64,000 nucleotides of DNA from JAXMAF01 sp046350555 (GTDB lineage Bacteria; Planctomycetota; Phycisphaerae; Phycisphaerales; SM1A02). Made by a program: the position numbers and the translations under genes. Below the pieces are notes generated by a model. That model was given only the letters and a program-made list of their open reading frames with translations. It had not been told where the DNA came from and ran no database searches. The stretch is taken from contig JAXMAF010000028.1 in the NCBI GenBank assembly GCA_046350555.1, positions 3,176-67,175 of the forward strand, written 5' to 3'. Below are positions 8,946 to 18,251 of this stretch, one piece after another (positions within the stretch are counted from its first letter, which is position 1; the number at the start of each line of letters is the position of its first letter).

Positions 8946-10481
8946 ATGTCACGGAGCCCATTTCAATTCGCCGGGATCGCGGCGTGGCTTGCGGCCACCC
9001 TCGTCGCCGTGCATGGATCGGCGGCGCACGCCGAGGACGCAAGTCCGGTGCGCCTCGTGGTCAAGGAGGTGCCCCTCAAGGTGCTTGGACGGGAGGTGAC
9101 CGTCATCGCCATCGAGCAGGCGGACGGAACGCAGGGCTATGCCCCGGAACGCGCCGCGGGCTTCGACGTCGAGGTCGTGAACCAGCTCAAGGTGCCCACC
9201 GCCATCCACTGGCATGGGCTCATCCTGCCCAACCTCATGGACGGCGTGCCGTTCGTCACGCAGGAACCGATCCAACCCGGAGCGTCGTTTCGCTATCGCT
9301 TTCCGCTCCGGCAGAGCGGAACCTACTGGATGCACTCGCACTATGGACTCCAGGAACAGTTCCTCACCTCGGCGCCGTTGATCATCTGGTCGCCGGAGGA
9401 GCGCGCGAAGGCCGAGCACCAGCACGTGGTCATGCTCACGGACTTCTCATTCACGGCGCCGGCCGAGATCCTCGAGCGGGCCCGGCGGGGGATGCCGACG
9501 TCGATGCCCTCGTCCATGAAGATGCCCGAGGCGCCGCCGATTGAAATGGTCGCGCAGAAATGGGACGAGCAGGCGGGACGGCTCACGCGCGCCGTCGTGC
9601 GTGGCCCCGCGCCGGACATCGACGTCGCCTATGACGCGCTGCTTGCGAATCGGCGCACGATCGACGATCCGGAGGTCGTCCGTGTCAAGCCCGGCGAGAC
9701 GGTGCTGCTTCGGCTCATCGCCGCATCCTCGGCGACCAACTTCGTGATCGACACCGGCGCGCTCGACGCGGAGGTGGTGGCGGTCGACGGCAAGGGCGTC
9801 CGGCCGTTGAAGGGCGACTTCTTCCAGCTCGCGGTCGCCCAGCGCATCGACCTGCGCGTGAGGATCCCCGCGGAAGGAGGCGTGTTTCCGATCCTCGCTC
9901 AGGGCGAAGGCACGCAGCTCCTCTGTGGGGTGATCCTCTCGACGCGGGAGGGAGCGGAAGCGGTGCCGGTGGCGGCCCGCACGGCGGCGATGCCCGCCGC
10001 GGCGCTCGACCTGAGCCAGGAACGGCGGTTGCAGGCGACGGCGCCGTTGGCCGAGCGAACCGTCGATCGCACGCTGCCCGCCGTGCTGGGTGGCAACATG
10101 AAGACCTATGTATGGACGATCAACAACCAGGCCTATCCGAATCGCGATGCGCTCACGGTCCGGCGCGGCGAGCGCGTCGAGATGACGCTGACGAACACGA
10201 CCAGGATGGGACATCCGATGCACCTGCACGGCCACGACTTCCAGATCGTCGGGATCGATGGCCAGCGGGTAAGCGGCGCCTTGCGCGACACCGTGCACGT
10301 CCCGCCCGGCGCCACGGTGGCGATCGCCTTCGACGCCGACAATCCCGGGCTCTGGGCGTTTCACTGCCACCTGATCTACCACCTCGCCTCGGGGATGTTC
10401 ACCGTCGTCAAGTACGACGATGCCGACCTCCGCTTCTGGCAGCCGGACGGGACCCGCGAGGAGGTCCTTGGACTGCGATAA
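8946..10481 (+). CDS. Multicopper oxidase, CopA/laccase type
   Basis: This 511-residue periplasmic copper enzyme couples oxidation of Cu(I) or phenolic substrates to oxygen reduction. All four copper-binding motifs are present in order: HWHG (near residue 82), HSHYGLQ (near 136), HPMHLHGH (near 420) and HCHLIYHLASGM (near 475). A signal peptide precedes AHAED. A Met-rich segment, GMPTSMPSSMKMPEAPPIEM (near residue 180), is typical of copper-resistance oxidases and suggests cuprous-ion handling. AAGGAG lies just upstream of the ATG at 8946, which fixes the start. No copper pump or regulator is adjacent, so its role in copper tolerance is inferred from the motifs. Confidence 0.9.
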   Translation: MSRSPFQFAGIAAWLAATLVAVHGSAAHAEDASPVRLVVKEVPLKVLGREVTVIAIEQADGTQGYAPERAAGFDVEVVNQLKVPTAIHWHGLILPNLMDGVPFVTQEPIQPGASFRYRFPLRQSGTYWMHSHYGLQEQFLTSAPLIIWSPEERAKAEHQHVVMLTDFSFTAPAEILERARRGMPTSMPSSMKMPEAPPIEMVAQKWDEQAGRLTRAVVRGPAPDIDVAYDALLANRRTIDDPEVVRVKPGETVLLRLIAASSATNFVIDTGALDAEVVAVDGKGVRPLKGDFFQLAVAQRIDLRVRIPAEGGVFPILAQGEGTQLLCGVILSTREGAEAVPVAARTAAMPAAALDLSQERRLQATAPLAERTVDRTLPAVLGGNMKTYVWTINNQAYPNRDALTVRRGERVEMTLTNTTRMGHPMHLHGHDFQIVGIDGQRVSGALRDTVHVPPGATVAIAFDADNPGLWAFHCHLIYHLASGMFTVVKYDDADLRFWQPDGTREEVLGLR

Positions 10482-10499
10482 ATCGTCGCGGCACCGTCG

Positions 10500-10560
10500 G
10501 CGGCGCATGCAGATTCCAATCTTGCTCTATACTGCATCTTCACACTTATGGCCCCCATAT
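10500..10560 (+). promoter_or_regulatory. Possible promoter region of the HARE-HTH gene
   Basis: This is a short AT-richer stretch in a GC-rich genome with a -10-like TATACT at 10527-10532 and a small inverted repeat TATGGCCCCCATA at 10546-10558. No clear -35 is seen. It precedes the small DNA-binding-type gene at 10616. Confidence 0.35.
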
Positions 10561-10615
10561 GGCCTCCGCAGAGCCCCGCACGGCCCCCGGGAAACGACCA
10601 AGGAGACTGATCAGA

Positions 10616-11071
10616 ATGCCACGACCCAAGAAGAACGCCGGATTGCTCGCCCAGGCCTCGATGGCCGACCTTCAGGCCGAGTTGGCGCGGCGCGACCGGC
10701 TCGCCAAGTCCCTCATGCTCCAGCGCTCGGAGCTGGTCGCGAAGATCCGTGCGATCGACGCCCAGCTCGGAACCGCCAGTCCGGTCGCCTCTGCGCCAAC
10801 CGTGCGCAAGGCGGCCGTCGTGGCTTCGGCCGTCGCGGCGGGCGCGGCCCGGCGCGGCCGGCGCCGGCGGGCGAAGAACTCCACCAGCCTGGTGGCGGCG
10901 CTCTCCGCGGTGCTCAAGGGGAAGACCATGTCGGTGGGCGAAGCCGCCGAGGCCGTTCGCAAGGCTGGATATCGATCCGATTCAAAGCACTTCCGGACGA
11001 TGGTCAACATCGCCCTGATCAAGAAGGATCACTTCAAGCGGATCGCCAAGGGACGCTACACGGCGGTGTAG
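10616..11071 (+). CDS. Small basic protein with C-terminal HARE-HTH-like winged helix
   Basis: This 151-residue protein begins MPRPKKNAGLLAQASM, with AGGAG about ten bases upstream of the ATG. The N-terminal third is a charged helix (DLQAELARRDRLAKSL...) that may dimerise. The middle is a basic Ala/Arg linker, RRGRRRRAKN, resembling an AT-hook or histone-like tail. The C-terminal 50 residues (SLVAALSAVLKGKTMSVGEA, then KAGYRSDSKHFRTMVNIALI) resemble the HB1/ASXL/HARE winged-helix domain linked to chromatin and restriction proteins. A nucleic-acid-binding role is inferred; the target is unknown. It converges on the permease gene with only six bases between the stops. Confidence 0.65.
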   Translation: MPRPKKNAGLLAQASMADLQAELARRDRLAKSLMLQRSELVAKIRAIDAQLGTASPVASAPTVRKAAVVASAVAAGAARRGRRRRAKNSTSLVAALSAVLKGKTMSVGEAAEAVRKAGYRSDSKHFRTMVNIALIKKDHFKRIAKGRYTAV

Positions 11072-11077
11072 CGTCGA

Positions 11078-12433
11078 TCAGCCCGATCGCCGGATCAGCC
11101 ATCGCCACGCGAAGTAGACCGGCACGCCCGCGGCGAGCACGCCGAGCCACGTCAGCGCGCGCCTCGGGTCGTCCTGGATCGAGAGCACCGTCATGACGAT
11201 GCTCGCCAGGATGAAGACCGCGGGCACGATCGGATAGCCGGGCACGCGGTAGGGGCGGGCGCGGGCATGGTGGCGCCGGCGCAGGATGAAGAGCGATGCC
11301 GCGGCGAGGCCGTAGAAGATCCACATCGTGAAGACGAAGCTGTCCGCGAGCTCGGAGAAGTCGCCGAGGACGAGCACCGCCAGGCACGAGAGCGCCAACT
11401 GGACCCAGAGCGCCACCGCGGGCGTCTCGCGGCGTCCATCGATGCGGCCCAGGAAGCGGAAGAGCAGTCCGTCGCGAGCCTGCGCGAAGGTGACGCGCGC
11501 GCCGGTCATGACGCTTGCATGGGAGGAGCCGAGCGTCGAGACGATGATGATGACCGTCACCGCGGCGGCGCCGATCGGGCCCGCCAGCCGTTCCAGCAGG
11601 AGCGGCGCGACGGTCTTCGTCTCGCGCATCTCCGGCAGCGGGATGTGCCAGAGGTAGACCGCGTTGGCGAGGACGTACAGCGCGATCACGCCGACGGTTC
11701 CGACGATGTAGACGCGAGGGAGCGTGCGCTCGGGGTTCGTGACCTCGCCCGCGATGGCGCCGACATCGCTCCAGCCGTCGTAGGTCCACATGATGGCCGC
11801 CATCACCGGCACGATCGCCGCGAGGAGCGGCTTCGGCGCCGGGACGGCCGCGAAGTGTCCCGCGGCGCCGCCCGTCGCGAGGATCTCGCGGGCGGCCGCG
11901 ACGATGCCGAGCACGATCACCATCGCGACGGCCGCGTACTTGAACGTCGTCAGCACGATCGCGAAGCGGGCGCTGCCACGGACCCCGAGCACGTTGATGA
12001 AGGTGAGGACGAAGAGCGCTGCACACGTCAGGGCGGGCGCGTTCCACCGCAGTCCGGTGAGCGCGTTGAAGTGCTCGGCGAAGATGATCGCGATGCCCCC
12101 GGCGGCGGCGGGCTTGGTGATGAGCATGTACGTCCATCCGAAGACGAACGCCGGGCACGGCCCGAAGCCCTCGCGCAGGAAGACGTAGATGCCTCCGCTG
12201 CGCGGCATCATCGCCGCGAGCTCCGCGTAGGTCAGCGCACCGCAGAGCGAGACGAGGCCGCCCGCGAGCCAGAGCGACAGGATGAGCCACGGATTGCCGA
12301 GGTTCTCGGCGATGGTGGTGGGCGTGCGGAAGATGCCGCTGCCGATCACCACGCCGACCATGACCGCGATGGCGCCCCAGAAGCCGACCTTCCGTGGGAG
12401 GTCGGGCGTGGTCGCGGGCGATGCATCGCTCAT
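11078..12433 (-). CDS. APC-superfamily amino-acid permease
   Basis: This 451-residue integral membrane transporter has about twelve hydrophobic segments. The first transmembrane helix carries the glycine-rich APC motif VGVVIGSGIFRTP, followed by SGGIYVFLREGFGP, and similarity to LAT/serine-threonine exchangers extends to the C-terminus. The start MSDASPATTPD at 12433 is chosen because translation from 12598 would add a long Arg/Pro-rich stretch with no transporter similarity. The substrate cannot be told. It stands alone and is convergent with the HARE-HTH gene. Confidence 0.85.
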   Translation of the reverse strand: MSDASPATTPDLPRKVGFWGAIAVMVGVVIGSGIFRTPTTIAENLGNPWLILSLWLAGGLVSLCGALTYAELAAMMPRSGGIYVFLREGFGPCPAFVFGWTYMLITKPAAAGGIAIIFAEHFNALTGLRWNAPALTCAALFVLTFINVLGVRGSARFAIVLTTFKYAAVAMVIVLGIVAAAREILATGGAAGHFAAVPAPKPLLAAIVPVMAAIMWTYDGWSDVGAIAGEVTNPERTLPRVYIVGTVGVIALYVLANAVYLWHIPLPEMRETKTVAPLLLERLAGPIGAAAVTVIIIVSTLGSSHASVMTGARVTFAQARDGLLFRFLGRIDGRRETPAVALWVQLALSCLAVLVLGDFSELADSFVFTMWIFYGLAAASLFILRRRHHARARPYRVPGYPIVPAVFILASIVMTVLSIQDDPRRALTWLGVLAAGVPVYFAWRWLIRRSG

Positions 12434-12608
12434 CGCCCGCACGATAACCGCCGCGGGCCTTCCACGACCGGGCCCGCGCGGACCCGGCGCGGCGAGCGCG
12501 GCGTCGACTCGCCATGGGAAGCGAACGAAGCGTCGCCGGGGCCGCTCGCGCCGGGGCGAAGGTGCGACGAATCGCCCGCCGAAGGTGATCGACGCCACAC
12601 CGGGAGCG

Positions 12609-13754
12609 CTATGGCCTGGCGGCCGGCGCTGGCGCGACTGGCGCTGATGCCGGCGGCGCCGCGCTGGCCGACGTCCGGATCATCCTCTGTTCGTGAAGCT
12701 GCCGGCGGCCACCGTCGCGGGCGTCTCGGCCATCGACGAAGAACCCGACGTAGAGCTGGTCGTCGAGTTGCCGCGGCGCGATGCGGTCGGTCGCGAGCGT
12801 CATCGATCCGCCGCCGCGCCCCGAGAGACTCGTCAGCACCGCGTCCTCGCCGCCGGGGAGCACGCCGTCGCGCACCCGCTGCGAGGAACGAAGGGGCGTC
12901 CAGAGCGCATAGCGCTCGATCGTGGCGGTCGAGGCGCCACCCGGGACCGTGTCGGGAGCGCGGGTCAGCGAGACGACCCGCATGACGAGCATCTCGCGGA
13001 CCGCGATCGGGGCATCGGGATCGTCGAAGAGCACGCGCCACCGGCCGCCGACGCCGAGCTGGTCGTCCGGGGTCGGCGTGAAGAGCCGGACGATCCCGTC
13101 GACGACGCGCTGCACGACCGCGCCCCGCGCATCGTCGGGCCAGAGCTCGGGCGGGACGCGCACCTCGACGGCGGCGCCGCGCTGATCGAGATCGACCTCG
13201 ATGCCGCCCCCGCGCAGCACCGCGAGCGCTCCGTCGATCTGCGCAAGCTGCGCCGCGTCGTGTGCGGGGTCGATCAGGTGCGACGCCTCGCGCACCACGG
13301 CCTCGACGGTGCGGCCGCCGTCCGCCCTGGCCTCGCGAACGCGCAGGTCCAGGACGAACTCGAGCGGCACGGGCTTCTCCAGCACGAGCGCGTCGCCGTC
13401 GATGAAGCGATTGACGAGCGGCTCGATCGAGAGCTTGATTCGCTCGACCTGTCCGACCGGAACGCCGGCCCGCAGCGAGCGTCGGGGTTCGTCGCCAAGC
13501 TCGATCACCTCGATCCGCGCCGGAACCGGCTTGACCACCTTCGGCGCGGAAGTCGTCGCCGCCGGGCCCGGTGCCGCTGCGCCGGCGCCGGGTGGCGCGA
13601 CGGGCGGCGCGACGGGCGGCGCATTGGGCGCCGCCGCGACCGTTGTCGAGCCGGTCGAGACGTGAACCACGCCGAGCGACAGCGTGACGGCGAGTGCGGC
13701 GAGTGACGGCATGGTGGAGGACGCGCTGCGCCGATCGGCGCCGCGCACCCGCAT
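12609..13754 (-). CDS. Secreted protein of unknown function with Pro/Ala-rich linker
   Basis: The family is not recognised. The 381-residue protein has an N-terminal export signal (basic start, then PSLAALAVTLSLGVVHVSTG), a low-complexity linker with PPVAPPVAPP repeats encoded by a 12-bp DNA repeat near 13590-13625, and a mixed alpha/beta body containing VRVPPELWPDD, WRVLFDDPDAPIAVREM and LYVGFFVDGRD. The C-terminus is again Ala/Pro-rich. No enzyme motif is visible. An internal ATG at 13712 could serve instead but would shorten the basic n-region. It is divergent from the exporter at 13830. Confidence 0.6.
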   Translation of the reverse strand: MRVRGADRRSASSTMPSLAALAVTLSLGVVHVSTGSTTVAAAPNAPPVAPPVAPPGAGAAAPGPAATTSAPKVVKPVPARIEVIELGDEPRRSLRAGVPVGQVERIKLSIEPLVNRFIDGDALVLEKPVPLEFVLDLRVREARADGGRTVEAVVREASHLIDPAHDAAQLAQIDGALAVLRGGGIEVDLDQRGAAVEVRVPPELWPDDARGAVVQRVVDGIVRLFTPTPDDQLGVGGRWRVLFDDPDAPIAVREMLVMRVVSLTRAPDTVPGGASTATIERYALWTPLRSSQRVRDGVLPGGEDAVLTSLSGRGGGSMTLATDRIAPRQLDDQLYVGFFVDGRDARDGGRRQLHEQRMIRTSASAAPPASAPVAPAPAARP

Positions 13755-13829
13755 GAGCGTATGGGGCGGGCCGCGGGCGCGTCGATGACGGGGCGGCCGG
13801 CGTGGCCCGGTCTACGCTGCTGGCGCCCG

Positions 13830-14888
13830 ATGCCTGTGCGCAGCCAATCGTCCCCGTCGTCCTTCCGGGGCGTGCTGACCGTGGTGCTCACGCTGCTGGG
13901 CTGGTCGAGCGTTCCGCTCTTCCTCTTCCACTTCTCCAAGTCGATCGACTTCTGGACGAGCAACGGCTGGCGCTACGGCTTCAGCGCGATCCTCTGGCTT
14001 CCGGTCGTGCTCGCCGTCACGGTCCGTGGGCGCCTCCCGCGCGGGCTCTGGGCCGCGGCGATCGTCCCGAGCGTCGCCAACTCGCTCGGACAGGTCTGCT
14101 TCACGTGGGCCCACTACGAGATCAGCCCTGGCCTGCTGAGCTTCGGCCTGCGCAGCCAGCTTGTGTTCGTCGCCATCGGCGCGTTCCTGCTCTTCCCGGC
14201 CGAACGCGCGGTGATCCGCCGCGCCGGCTACCTGGCCGGTCTCGCGCTGCTGGTGGCCGGAACGGCGGCCGTCCTCGCCAGCGGAGTCCTCGAGCTCGCG
14301 GGCGACGGCGGCGATCGCCACGTGCAGGCCCGCGCCGGCCTGCACGCGCCGATGCTGGGTGTCGTGCTCGCCGTCGGCAGCGGGATGCTCTTCGCGGCGT
14401 ACGGGCTCTCGGTGCGGAAGTTCATGGCCGGCTACCACCCCGTGCTCGCGTTCGCGGCGATCTGCCAATACACGGGGCTTTCGATGGTGCTCCTGATGCT
14501 CGCCTTCGGTTCGCCCTGCGCGGACGGCGCCTTCGCCGGGCTGCGCGGGATGATGGCGCTTCAGCTTCCGGCGGAGCAGCTCCTCTACCTGCTCCTTTCG
14601 GCCGTGATCGGCATTGCCCTCGGCCACGTCTTCTACTACATCTCGATCGCGAACCTCGGAGTCGCGGTGACCGCGGGCGTGCTTCAGCTCCAGCCCTTCA
14701 TCGTCGCGCTCGCGCAGCTCTGGATCTTCGGCGAGGCGCTCACGTCGATGCAGTGGCTGGGTGGCGCCGTCGCCGTGCTGGGCGCCATGCTCATGCTGCG
14801 GACGCAGCAGCGCGCCGTCGCCGTGGGCCGCGACGCCGCGTTGCGGGCCGACGCGGAGCTGCGCGCCGAGGCGGAGTCGGGCGCATGA
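13830..14888 (+). CDS. EamA/DMT-family transporter
   Basis: This 352-residue, ten-helix protein of the drug/metabolite transporter superfamily has the expected internal duplication. The first half is LTLLGWSSVPLFLFHFSKSI...WRYGFSAILWLPVV and the second half ends GVLQLQPFIVALAQLWIFGE...QWLGGAVAVLGAMLML, the usual C-terminal EamA motif. The start MPVRSQSS is preferred over an upstream frame extension that is only Gly/Arg-rich. The substrate is unknown. The gene is convergent with zur, with eight bases between the stops. Confidence 0.8.
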   Translation: MPVRSQSSPSSFRGVLTVVLTLLGWSSVPLFLFHFSKSIDFWTSNGWRYGFSAILWLPVVLAVTVRGRLPRGLWAAAIVPSVANSLGQVCFTWAHYEISPGLLSFGLRSQLVFVAIGAFLLFPAERAVIRRAGYLAGLALLVAGTAAVLASGVLELAGDGGDRHVQARAGLHAPMLGVVLAVGSGMLFAAYGLSVRKFMAGYHPVLAFAAICQYTGLSMVLLMLAFGSPCADGAFAGLRGMMALQLPAEQLLYLLLSAVIGIALGHVFYYISIANLGVAVTAGVLQLQPFIVALAQLWIFGEALTSMQWLGGAVAVLGAMLMLRTQQRAVAVGRDAALRADAELRAEAESGA

Positions 14889-14896
14889 CGCCGCGC

Positions 14897-15460
14897 TCAC
14901 GCGGCCGGCGCGCACGTGGCGCATCGGCCATAGAGCACGATCTCGTGCCGCGCGACGACGAAGTGGCGCGGCACGAGCTCCTCGATGCCGCGCGGGCAGC
15001 CGGCGACGTCGAAGACCTTCCCGCAGGCGTCGCAGTGGAAGTGATGATGGTGGCGCGCCGCCGCGCGGGCGAGCTCGTAGCGCGGCGGCTGGCCGGGCAG
15101 CTCGACGGCCACCGCGTCGCCGTGCGCCACGAGCTCGCCGATGGCGCGGTAGACGGTCGCCTGGCCGAGCGAGCGCACGGCTCGTCGCGCCGCGGCGAGG
15201 ATCTCGCCGGGCGAGAGCGGACGCGCCGCATCGTCGAGCGCCGCGAGGATCGCATCGCGCTGGCGCGTTCGGCGCGGCGGCGGAGCGGACGCGGGACTGG
15301 TGCGCGCGGAGCGGCGGCGGACGTCGTCCGTCGACGACATCGTCGCACGTCCGGCCGGCGGCTTCGTGCTTGGTGTCATCGTGGTTGGCTTCATCGCGGA
15401 TGGCTTCGCCGCGCCGCGACCCTCCCGCGCCGACCTGGTCTCCCGTCGCTTCGCCATCAT
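14897..15460 (-). CDS. zur: Fur-family zinc-responsive regulator (Zur)
   Basis: This is a Fur-type metalloregulator, last gene of the znu operon and therefore most likely Zur. The winged helix (RQRDAILAALDDAARPLSPG...GQATVYRAIGELVAHG) is followed by the metal-binding HHHHFHCDACGKVFDV and a second CATC pair near the end, matching the structural-zinc cysteines. The ATG at 15460 overlaps the znuB stop (ATGA), favouring translational coupling and giving 187 residues with a basic N-terminal tail. A downstream ATG at 15340 would give a more typical 147-residue protein. It probably binds the palindrome at 18252. Confidence 0.85.
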   Translation of the reverse strand: MMAKRRETRSAREGRGAAKPSAMKPTTMTPSTKPPAGRATMSSTDDVRRRSARTSPASAPPPRRTRQRDAILAALDDAARPLSPGEILAAARRAVRSLGQATVYRAIGELVAHGDAVAVELPGQPPRYELARAAARHHHHFHCDACGKVFDVAGCPRGIEELVPRHFVVARHEIVLYGRCATCAPAA

Positions 15461-16305
15461 GTCGCTCCCTGCCGGATTCGGCGTACGACCAACGAGAGAA
15501 GGTAGACGCCGGCGGCCGCGATGACGATCGCCGACTCGGGGCTCAGCGGCGTGCCGTAGACCGCGGCGCGTGGCAGCGTGGTGAGCATCATCGAGAGGCC
15601 GATCGAGGCGAACATGATCGTGCCCAGCCGCGAGAGATGATGGCCGGCCGCCGCCGCGGGAAGCGTGAGGAGCGCCAGGACCAGGATCAGTCCAACGACC
15701 TGCACGAGGCAGATGACGGTGAGGGCGGTCAGGGCCAGCAGCAGGAGGTTCGCGCCGAACGCCGAGACTCCCTGGAGCGTGCACTGCTCCTCGTCGATGC
15801 AGAGTCCCTGCAACCGCTTGTGACAGAGGAGCACGGCGCCCACGATGATCAGGTCGAGCGCCGCCATCAGCCGCACGTCGCTCCAGTCGACGAAGACGAT
15901 GTTGCCGAAGAGGTAGCTCATCAGCTCCGTCTGGTAGCCGGGCGTGAACTTCATCAGCAGGACCCCGAAGGACATGCCGATCGCCCAGAGGGCGCCGATG
16001 AGCGTGTCGACGCGCTCGGCGGCGCGCTGGTGGATCACGCCGACGAGGAGCGCCGCCAGCAGCGCCGCGACCATCGCCCCGTGGATCGGGCGCAGCCAGC
16101 CGAGCGAGTCGCCGCAGCGGGCGTGGAGGAAGATCGCCGCGCCGACGCCGCCGACGGCCATGTGGGCGATGGCGCCGGCCAGGAAGACGATCCGCCGCAC
16201 GACGACATAGGGACCGATCGCCCCGCACGCAATGCTCGCGAGCAGGCCCGCGAGAAGTCCCGTGAGCAGGAAGGGATTCTCCGGAATGTCGCGGAAGAAG
16301 CTCAA
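15457..16305 (-). CDS. znuB: Zinc ABC transporter permease ZnuB
   Basis: This 282-residue ABC-3 family permease has about eight membrane helices, including ACGAIGPYVVVRRIVFLAGA, HMAVGGVGAAIFL and VGLILVLALLTLPAAAA, all characteristic of ZnuB/MntB. The TTG at 16305 overlaps the znuC stop (TTGA), so the two genes are translationally coupled. It forms the membrane channel used by ZnuA and ZnuC. Zinc rather than manganese is inferred from the His-rich ZnuA and the Fur-type regulator in the operon. Confidence 0.9.
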   Translation of the reverse strand: MSFFRDIPENPFLLTGLLAGLLASIACGAIGPYVVVRRIVFLAGAIAHMAVGGVGAAIFLHARCGDSLGWLRPIHGAMVAALLAALLVGVIHQRAAERVDTLIGALWAIGMSFGVLLMKFTPGYQTELMSYLFGNIVFVDWSDVRLMAALDLIIVGAVLLCHKRLQGLCIDEEQCTLQGVSAFGANLLLLALTALTVICLVQVVGLILVLALLTLPAAAAGHHLSRLGTIMFASIGLSMMLTTLPRAAVYGTPLSPESAIVIAAAGVYLLSLVVRRIRQGAT

Positions 16306-17075
16306 TGTCCGTGCTCCACCGCATGGCAGTGGTCGTGGTGGTCGACCAGCCGCACGCCGCCGCCGTACATGGTCGCCAGGGCCTCGCCGGTCACGTTCCG
16401 CGGCTCGTGCAGGGAGAGCGTTCGGTTGAGGCAGGCGACGATCCCGACCTGCGTCGACACGAACGCGATGTCGTGCGTCACGACGACGATCGGCATCTGC
16501 TCGTTGAGCCGTTGCAGAAGGTCGGTGAGGCCGCGCTCCGCCTCGGCGTCGACGCCCGCGGTGGGCTCGTCGAGCAGCAGCAGCCGGGCGTCGCCGCAGA
16601 GCGCCCGCGCGATCAGCACGCGCTGCCGCTGTCCGCCCGAGAGCGCGCCGATCGATCGCCGGGCGAGGTCCGCCACGCCGGTGCGCTCGAGGGCCGCCAT
16701 CGCGGCGCTGCGATCGAGCCGGCCGAACCGGAATCCCCACGGTCGCCGGCCGAGCCGACCCATGAGCACGACGTCGAGAACGCTCGCCGGCGCACCGACG
16801 TTCACTGCGGCGCGCTGCGGGACATAGCCGATGCGCGGCCGCGCGGCGCGCGGCGGAAGGCCGAAGACCGTGACGCGTCCCTCCTGCGGCTCCAGGAGCC
16901 CCAGCACGATGCGCAACAGCGTCGTCTTGCCGCCGCCGTTGGGTCCGATGATCCCGACGAAGTCGCGCGCGCCGATCGAGAGCGTGACGCGGTCGAGCAC
17001 GGCGCGCGGGGCGCTCTGTGGTCGCCAGGAGAAGCTCACGTCGCGGAGGTCGACGATGGGGGGTGTGGCGGACAT
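16302..17075 (-). CDS. znuC: Zinc ABC transporter ATP-binding protein ZnuC
   Basis: This 257-residue ATPase has Walker A GPNGGGKTT, signature LSGGQRQRVLIARAL, Walker B LLLLDEPTAGVD and the switch His in VVVTHDIAFV. The C-terminus ends in a His-rich tail, DHHDHCHAVEHGH, common in zinc-transport ATPases. The start MSATPPIVDL at 17075 is preferred; an in-frame ATG at 17090 also exists. It lies between znuA and znuB in a tight operon. Confidence 0.92.
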   Translation of the reverse strand: MSATPPIVDLRDVSFSWRPQSAPRAVLDRVTLSIGARDFVGIIGPNGGGKTTLLRIVLGLLEPQEGRVTVFGLPPRAARPRIGYVPQRAAVNVGAPASVLDVVLMGRLGRRPWGFRFGRLDRSAAMAALERTGVADLARRSIGALSGGQRQRVLIARALCGDARLLLLDEPTAGVDAEAERGLTDLLQRLNEQMPIVVVTHDIAFVSTQVGIVACLNRTLSLHEPRNVTGEALATMYGGGVRLVDHHDHCHAVEHGH

Positions 17076-17119
17076 GACATGACATGGCATGGCGCGTCGC
17101 GATGCCGCGGCGCCGTGGT

Positions 17120-18181
17120 TCACGGCGACCGTGCGCCGGCCTTGCAGCCGCGCGCCACCGCCTCGGCCACCTTGCGCAGGTTGGCGGGAACGTCCTCGGC
17201 CATCGGATCGATCCGCTCGACGCGGCCGTCGACCGCCGCGGCGACCGCATCGGCGGCCTTGCTGGAGATCTGCGGCTGGACGAAGACCACGTCGACGCCC
17301 TCGGCGCGGGCGAGCCGCTGGAGCGCCGTCAGCTCGTGATCGGTCGGCGCCTTTCCCTCGTGCTCGATCGCGACCTGGCGGAGTCCGTACGCATCCGCGA
17401 AGTAGCCCCACGCCGGATGGAAGACGAACATGGCCCGTCCACGGCAGGGGGCCAGCGTGGCGCGCAGCGAGGCATCGAGCTCGTCCAGCTCGCGCTCGAG
17501 CGCCGCCAGGCGCTCGCGGACCTGCGCGCGGACGCCTTCGCGCGCGGGCTCGCGCGGCGCGTCGCCGGCCGGCGCGGTCGTCGGCGCAGCCATCGGCTCG
17601 CCCGAGGTCGCGGCGAGCAGGTCGGCGATCACGGCGGCCATCGTCCGCGCCTGCGCCTTCAGCGTGGCCGGAGTGGTCCAGATGTGCGGATCGCGTCCGT
17701 CGCCAGCGCCGACGTGGTCGCCGGGAGCATCGTGGGACGCGCCCTCGCCGGTGGCGGCGCCGGAATGCGGGCCGTGGTCGTCGTCATCCCCGTGTGCATG
17801 CGCCTCGAGCGTGCGCGGCGCGATTCCCGCGGCGCAATCGACGACGCGCACGCGGGAACGGACCGCCTCGAACCATCGGCTGCGCTCGAGCGGAAGCCCG
17901 ATCGCGAAATAGACGTCGGCGCGCATCACGTCGCTCGCCTGCTTGTCGGTGGGCTGATACGTCTCGTGGCTGGCGCTGGGTTCCACCACGACGATCGTGT
18001 CGACGGCGTCCCCGGCGAGCCGCCGCACGAGCCATCGCTGGGGCGGGATGCTCACTGCCGCGACCGGCCGCATCGCCGCGCGCCCGCCGGGCGCGGCCGG
18101 CGGGGGCGACGCGGTCGGGCCCGCCGCCGACGAGTGCGCCACGAGCACGACGAGGATGGCGAGCAGGGCGCGGACGGACAT
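17120..18181 (-). CDS. znuA: Zinc-binding periplasmic protein ZnuA
   Basis: This 353-residue solute-binding protein of the cluster A-I (ZnuA/TroA) family begins with a short signal, MSVRALLAILVVLVAHSSAAG. Metal ligands fit the family: ASHETYQPT near the start, an acidic/His-rich loop HAHGDDDDHGPHSG, DPHIWTTP, FVFHPAWGYFADAYG, and a terminal Asp in RIDPMAEDVP. The first gene of the operon, it delivers zinc to ZnuB/ZnuC. The His/Asp loop is the usual mark of zinc-type members. The start at 18181 places the leader correctly about 70 bases downstream of the putative operator. Confidence 0.9.
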   Translation of the reverse strand: MSVRALLAILVVLVAHSSAAGPTASPPPAAPGGRAAMRPVAAVSIPPQRWLVRRLAGDAVDTIVVVEPSASHETYQPTDKQASDVMRADVYFAIGLPLERSRWFEAVRSRVRVVDCAAGIAPRTLEAHAHGDDDDHGPHSGAATGEGASHDAPGDHVGAGDGRDPHIWTTPATLKAQARTMAAVIADLLAATSGEPMAAPTTAPAGDAPREPAREGVRAQVRERLAALERELDELDASLRATLAPCRGRAMFVFHPAWGYFADAYGLRQVAIEHEGKAPTDHELTALQRLARAEGVDVVFVQPQISSKAADAVAAAVDGRVERIDPMAEDVPANLRKVAEAVARGCKAGARSP

Positions 18182-18251
18182 GGCGGGGATCCCGGCGAGC
18201 GACCTTCGGAGGCGACCGTCGGGCCGGAGCTCCACGGCCGACGGTCGTGAA

